Shown here piece after piece: positions 62,270-64,000 of a stretch of DNA of 64,000 bases. Below the pieces are notes generated by a model, which saw nothing but the letters and a program-made list of their open reading frames with translations, ran no database searches and had not been told where the DNA came from. The translations under genes were made by a program, and so were the position numbers. Position 1 is the stretch's first letter, and each line of letters starts with the position of its first letter. Source of the DNA: M55B112 sp040903745 (GTDB lineage: Bacteria; Bacteroidota; Bacteroidia; Bacteroidales; GCA-2748055); assembly GCA_040903745.1 (NCBI GenBank), contig JBBDUV010000006.1:135982-199981 (forward strand). The letters run 5' to 3'.

Positions 62270-63287
62270 ATAGAATTACTGCTTTTTTATTGTTTTCACC
62301 AAGTAGCGAAAGGTTTATTGTATCTTCTTTAAAAGTACCCCAGTTTTTAAGCGTTTCTGAAATAGCAACATTGGAGTTTACAGGGTATTCATAATTTGTG
62401 GAAGCAAATACTTTTTGTGCCTCTTCAGAAACCAAAAACTCTATGAATTTAATGGCGTTTTCTTTGTTAGGAGCATATTTTGCAACGCCTGCACCACTCA
62501 CATTCACGTGGGTTCCTGTTGTTTCCTGATTGGGGAAAAAGATTCCTACAGCTGCTGCTGCAGTTCTTTCTTCCGGATTTTCAGAATTTGTGAGTAGTCC
62601 CACATAATAGGTGTTCACTATTGCTAAATTACCTTCTCCGGCAGCAACAGACTTGACCTGATCACGATCATTTCCTTTAGGAGAACGCGCCATATTTTGC
62701 ACAACACCTTCAGCCCAAGCCTTTGCGTCATCGTCACCTTGATGAGCAATAATGGATGCTAAAAGCGATTGGTTGTAGATATTACCGGAGGCGCGAACGA
62801 GTATTTTATTCTTCCACTCAGCGTCTGTTAATGCTTGGTAGGTTGATAAATCTTCCGGGTTTACCCTGTCTTTCGCGTAAGCGATGACACGGGCTCTTTT
62901 TGTTAAAGCAAACCAGTTTTTGTCTGTATCCATCAAATGAGACGGAATGATAGAGTCTAAAACCTTTGAAGAAACAGGCTGTAATAAACCGGCTGTTTTG
63001 GCACGATGCAATCTTCCGGCATCCACAGTAATGAGAACATCTGCGGGAGATTTATCGCCTTCCAAAGTCATTTTTTGTATCAGTTCATCTGCACTGGCAT
63101 TGATGACATTGACTTTTATACCGGTTTGCTCTTCAAATTGTTGAAAGAGTTGCTGGTCTGCTTCATAATGCCGGTGAGTATAGACGTTTACCTTTTGTGC
63201 GGTTTGATTGTCTTGTTCTTTTTTGGTTTCATTTTTACACGAAAATAAAACCAGTGCCGTTAGCAAAATTAAAATATGATTTTTCAT
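62247..63287 (-). CDS. Iron(III)-type ABC substrate-binding lipoprotein
   Basis: 346 residues. Lipobox LVLFSC (Cys17) anchors it to the membrane. The fold is a periplasmic binding protein of the FbpA/FutA class, with VNVYTHRHYEADQQLF at the start and the adjacent tyrosines in NTYYVGLL near residue 223, which bind iron in relatives. The segment GTHVNVSGAGVAKYAP near 258 is also typical. Phosphate, sulfate or other anions are less likely than ferric iron. It heads the operon and has a -7 element 26 bases upstream. Confidence 0.88.
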   Translation of the reverse strand: MKNHILILLTALVLFSCKNETKKEQDNQTAQKVNVYTHRHYEADQQLFQQFEEQTGIKVNVINASADELIQKMTLEGDKSPADVLITVDAGRLHRAKTAGLLQPVSSKVLDSIIPSHLMDTDKNWFALTKRARVIAYAKDRVNPEDLSTYQALTDAEWKNKILVRASGNIYNQSLLASIIAHQGDDDAKAWAEGVVQNMARSPKGNDRDQVKSVAAGEGNLAIVNTYYVGLLTNSENPEERTAAAAVGIFFPNQETTGTHVNVSGAGVAKYAPNKENAIKFIEFLVSEEAQKVFASTNYEYPVNSNVAISETLKNWGTFKEDTINLSLLGENNKKAVILFDEAGWK

Positions 63288-63312
63288 TATTAATGATTTT
63301 TGATTTGTAGTG

Positions 63313-63320
63313 CAAATATA
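63313..63320 (-). promoter_or_regulatory. -7 element of the iron importer operon
   Basis: Minus strand TATATTTG, exact TAnnTTTG match, 26 bases before the ATG at 63287. No -33 TTG is convincing. I see no clear Fur box. Confidence 0.5.
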
Positions 63321-63450
63321 GTTATTTAGAATTGTTTTAAACGCAGATTTTCATGTGCATGATCTACCCTAAGTTAGGCTTCTTCAGTTAAGCCATATCA
63401 CCCTGACAACCTGATACATATAATTAATTTCCATTTTATAATTACTCTTT

Positions 63451-63725
63451 GCAAGAAAACGCCAACTACTGCGTTATTATTCGTTGCGCTCATGAGCTAA
63501 AGGTTCTCGATTTTGAAGCAGTCATTTACTCATGCCATAATTGATTTAATCGGTATTCGTGAGCTCCCTACGGTCGGTTACGAACAGTAAACTCCTTGGC
63601 TTCAAAAACTTCGCAACCGAAAAACTGAAAGCTTTGAGCTCATGACCGTAGGGAATAACCCTTGTATTTGACGCTTTCTTATCAAAGACTGAAAATAACT
63701 TAGTTTTCTTGCAGGCACTAATTAG
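63451..63725 (+). repeat. Interspersed repeat, copy B (longest)
   Basis: It begins GCAAGAAAACGCC and ends TTTTCTTGCAGGCACTAATT, so its ends form an imperfect inverted repeat (GCAAGAAAAC and TTTTCTTGC). The first 70 bases nearly match copy C, and scattered words match copy A. It contains palindromes GCTCATGAGC and GAGCTCATGA. No frame is open across it. It could be a MITE-like element, which is inference. Confidence 0.55.
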
Positions 63726-63882
63726 GGTATTTAATGTATTTTAAATAGATTTTAACGACTCGTAAAACCATTATCCTTCAGGACAAACAGGCCCTTAAAC
63801 TGCGTTTTAACAGGCTGTTGATAAGATTCGTGATATTTTTAAATGATTTCTATATATTGTAATATACAAAAAGCACCCTATC

Positions 63883-64000
63883 ATGGATCCGTTTGATTAT
63901 TTTGCATCCCATGACCCGGTAATCAAAAAAAAGTATGATGCATTGAGAGATTTCTTTTACCATAAGCAGGATGCGAATAGTGTTGCTGAAAAATACGGTT
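63883..64000 (+). CDS. Transposase-like helix-turn-helix protein, N-terminal part only
   Basis: 39 codons are seen before the window ends. The sequence (MDPFDYFASHDPVIKKKYD, then a short helix-turn-helix-like part with EKYG at the end) recalls the N-terminus of a transposase family in which a short HTH domain follows a leading acidic segment. Recognition is from memory and the piece is short. It sits just after repeat copy B. Confidence 0.45.
   Translation, partial: MDPFDYFASHDPVIKKKYDALRDFFYHKQDANSVAEKYG

Overview
The window is a chromosomal segment of a Bacteroidota bacterium, most likely of the order Bacteroidales. The evidence is the purH-mreB-mreC gene order, promoters of the Bacteroidota type (-33 TTG and -7 TAnnTTTG), two proteins with C-terminal type IX secretion sorting domains, several outer-membrane barrels of the kind found in that phylum, and family choices such as DUF1080, DUF4914, KamA-like radical SAM and the GIN-domain lipoprotein. 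The genus cannot be fixed from the sequence.

Positions 1-16 kb are mostly housekeeping genes. They include mreC (cut by the window edge), mreB, purH, mgtE, rsmA, a PatB-like C-S lyase, a membrane GAF protein, an EamA transporter with a structured leader, pgi, a DUF1080 lipoprotein, ppk2, a zinc-less MDR dehydrogenase and upp. Two decayed genes sit among them: a MacB-type permease cut at an interspersed repeat, and a DUF1080 fragment beside upp.

Positions 15-24 kb hold the two clusters most worth a second look. The first is a receiver plus degenerate histidine-kinase protein, a 1019-residue ABCG-type transporter with a helical N-terminal domain, a helical lipoprotein and a small exported protein. 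The second is a Crp/Fnr regulator divergent from an 11-heme lipoprotein cytochrome, followed by a lipoprotein with two rhodanese domains, which suggests extracytoplasmic sulfur or electron-transfer chemistry.

Positions 24-42 kb are accessory and cell-surface genes: an S74-type fibre protein, a KamA-like radical SAM enzyme, a bile-acid-symporter family protein, tRNA-Thr and tRNA-Ser, a PagL-like lipid A deacylase, a sulfatase, a TspO-related protein, two T9SS cargo proteins and the debris of a short-chain dehydrogenase. Positions 42-56.3 kb return to core genes: lysS, recJ, an HHH barrel with a PorV-like partner, purE, hpt, adk, obgE, a DUF4914 P-loop protein, a PAP2 phosphatase and lplA.

Positions 56.7-64 kb are a mobile or recently acquired patch. 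It contains a tyrosine recombinase fused by deletion to an IS91-type transposase, a group II intron whose maturase has lost its reverse-transcriptase core but whose domains V and VI look intact, an HNH gene with an in-frame stop, and an AT-rich three-gene iron(III) ABC importer. A copy of the interspersed repeat follows, then the start of a transposase-like gene that runs off the end.
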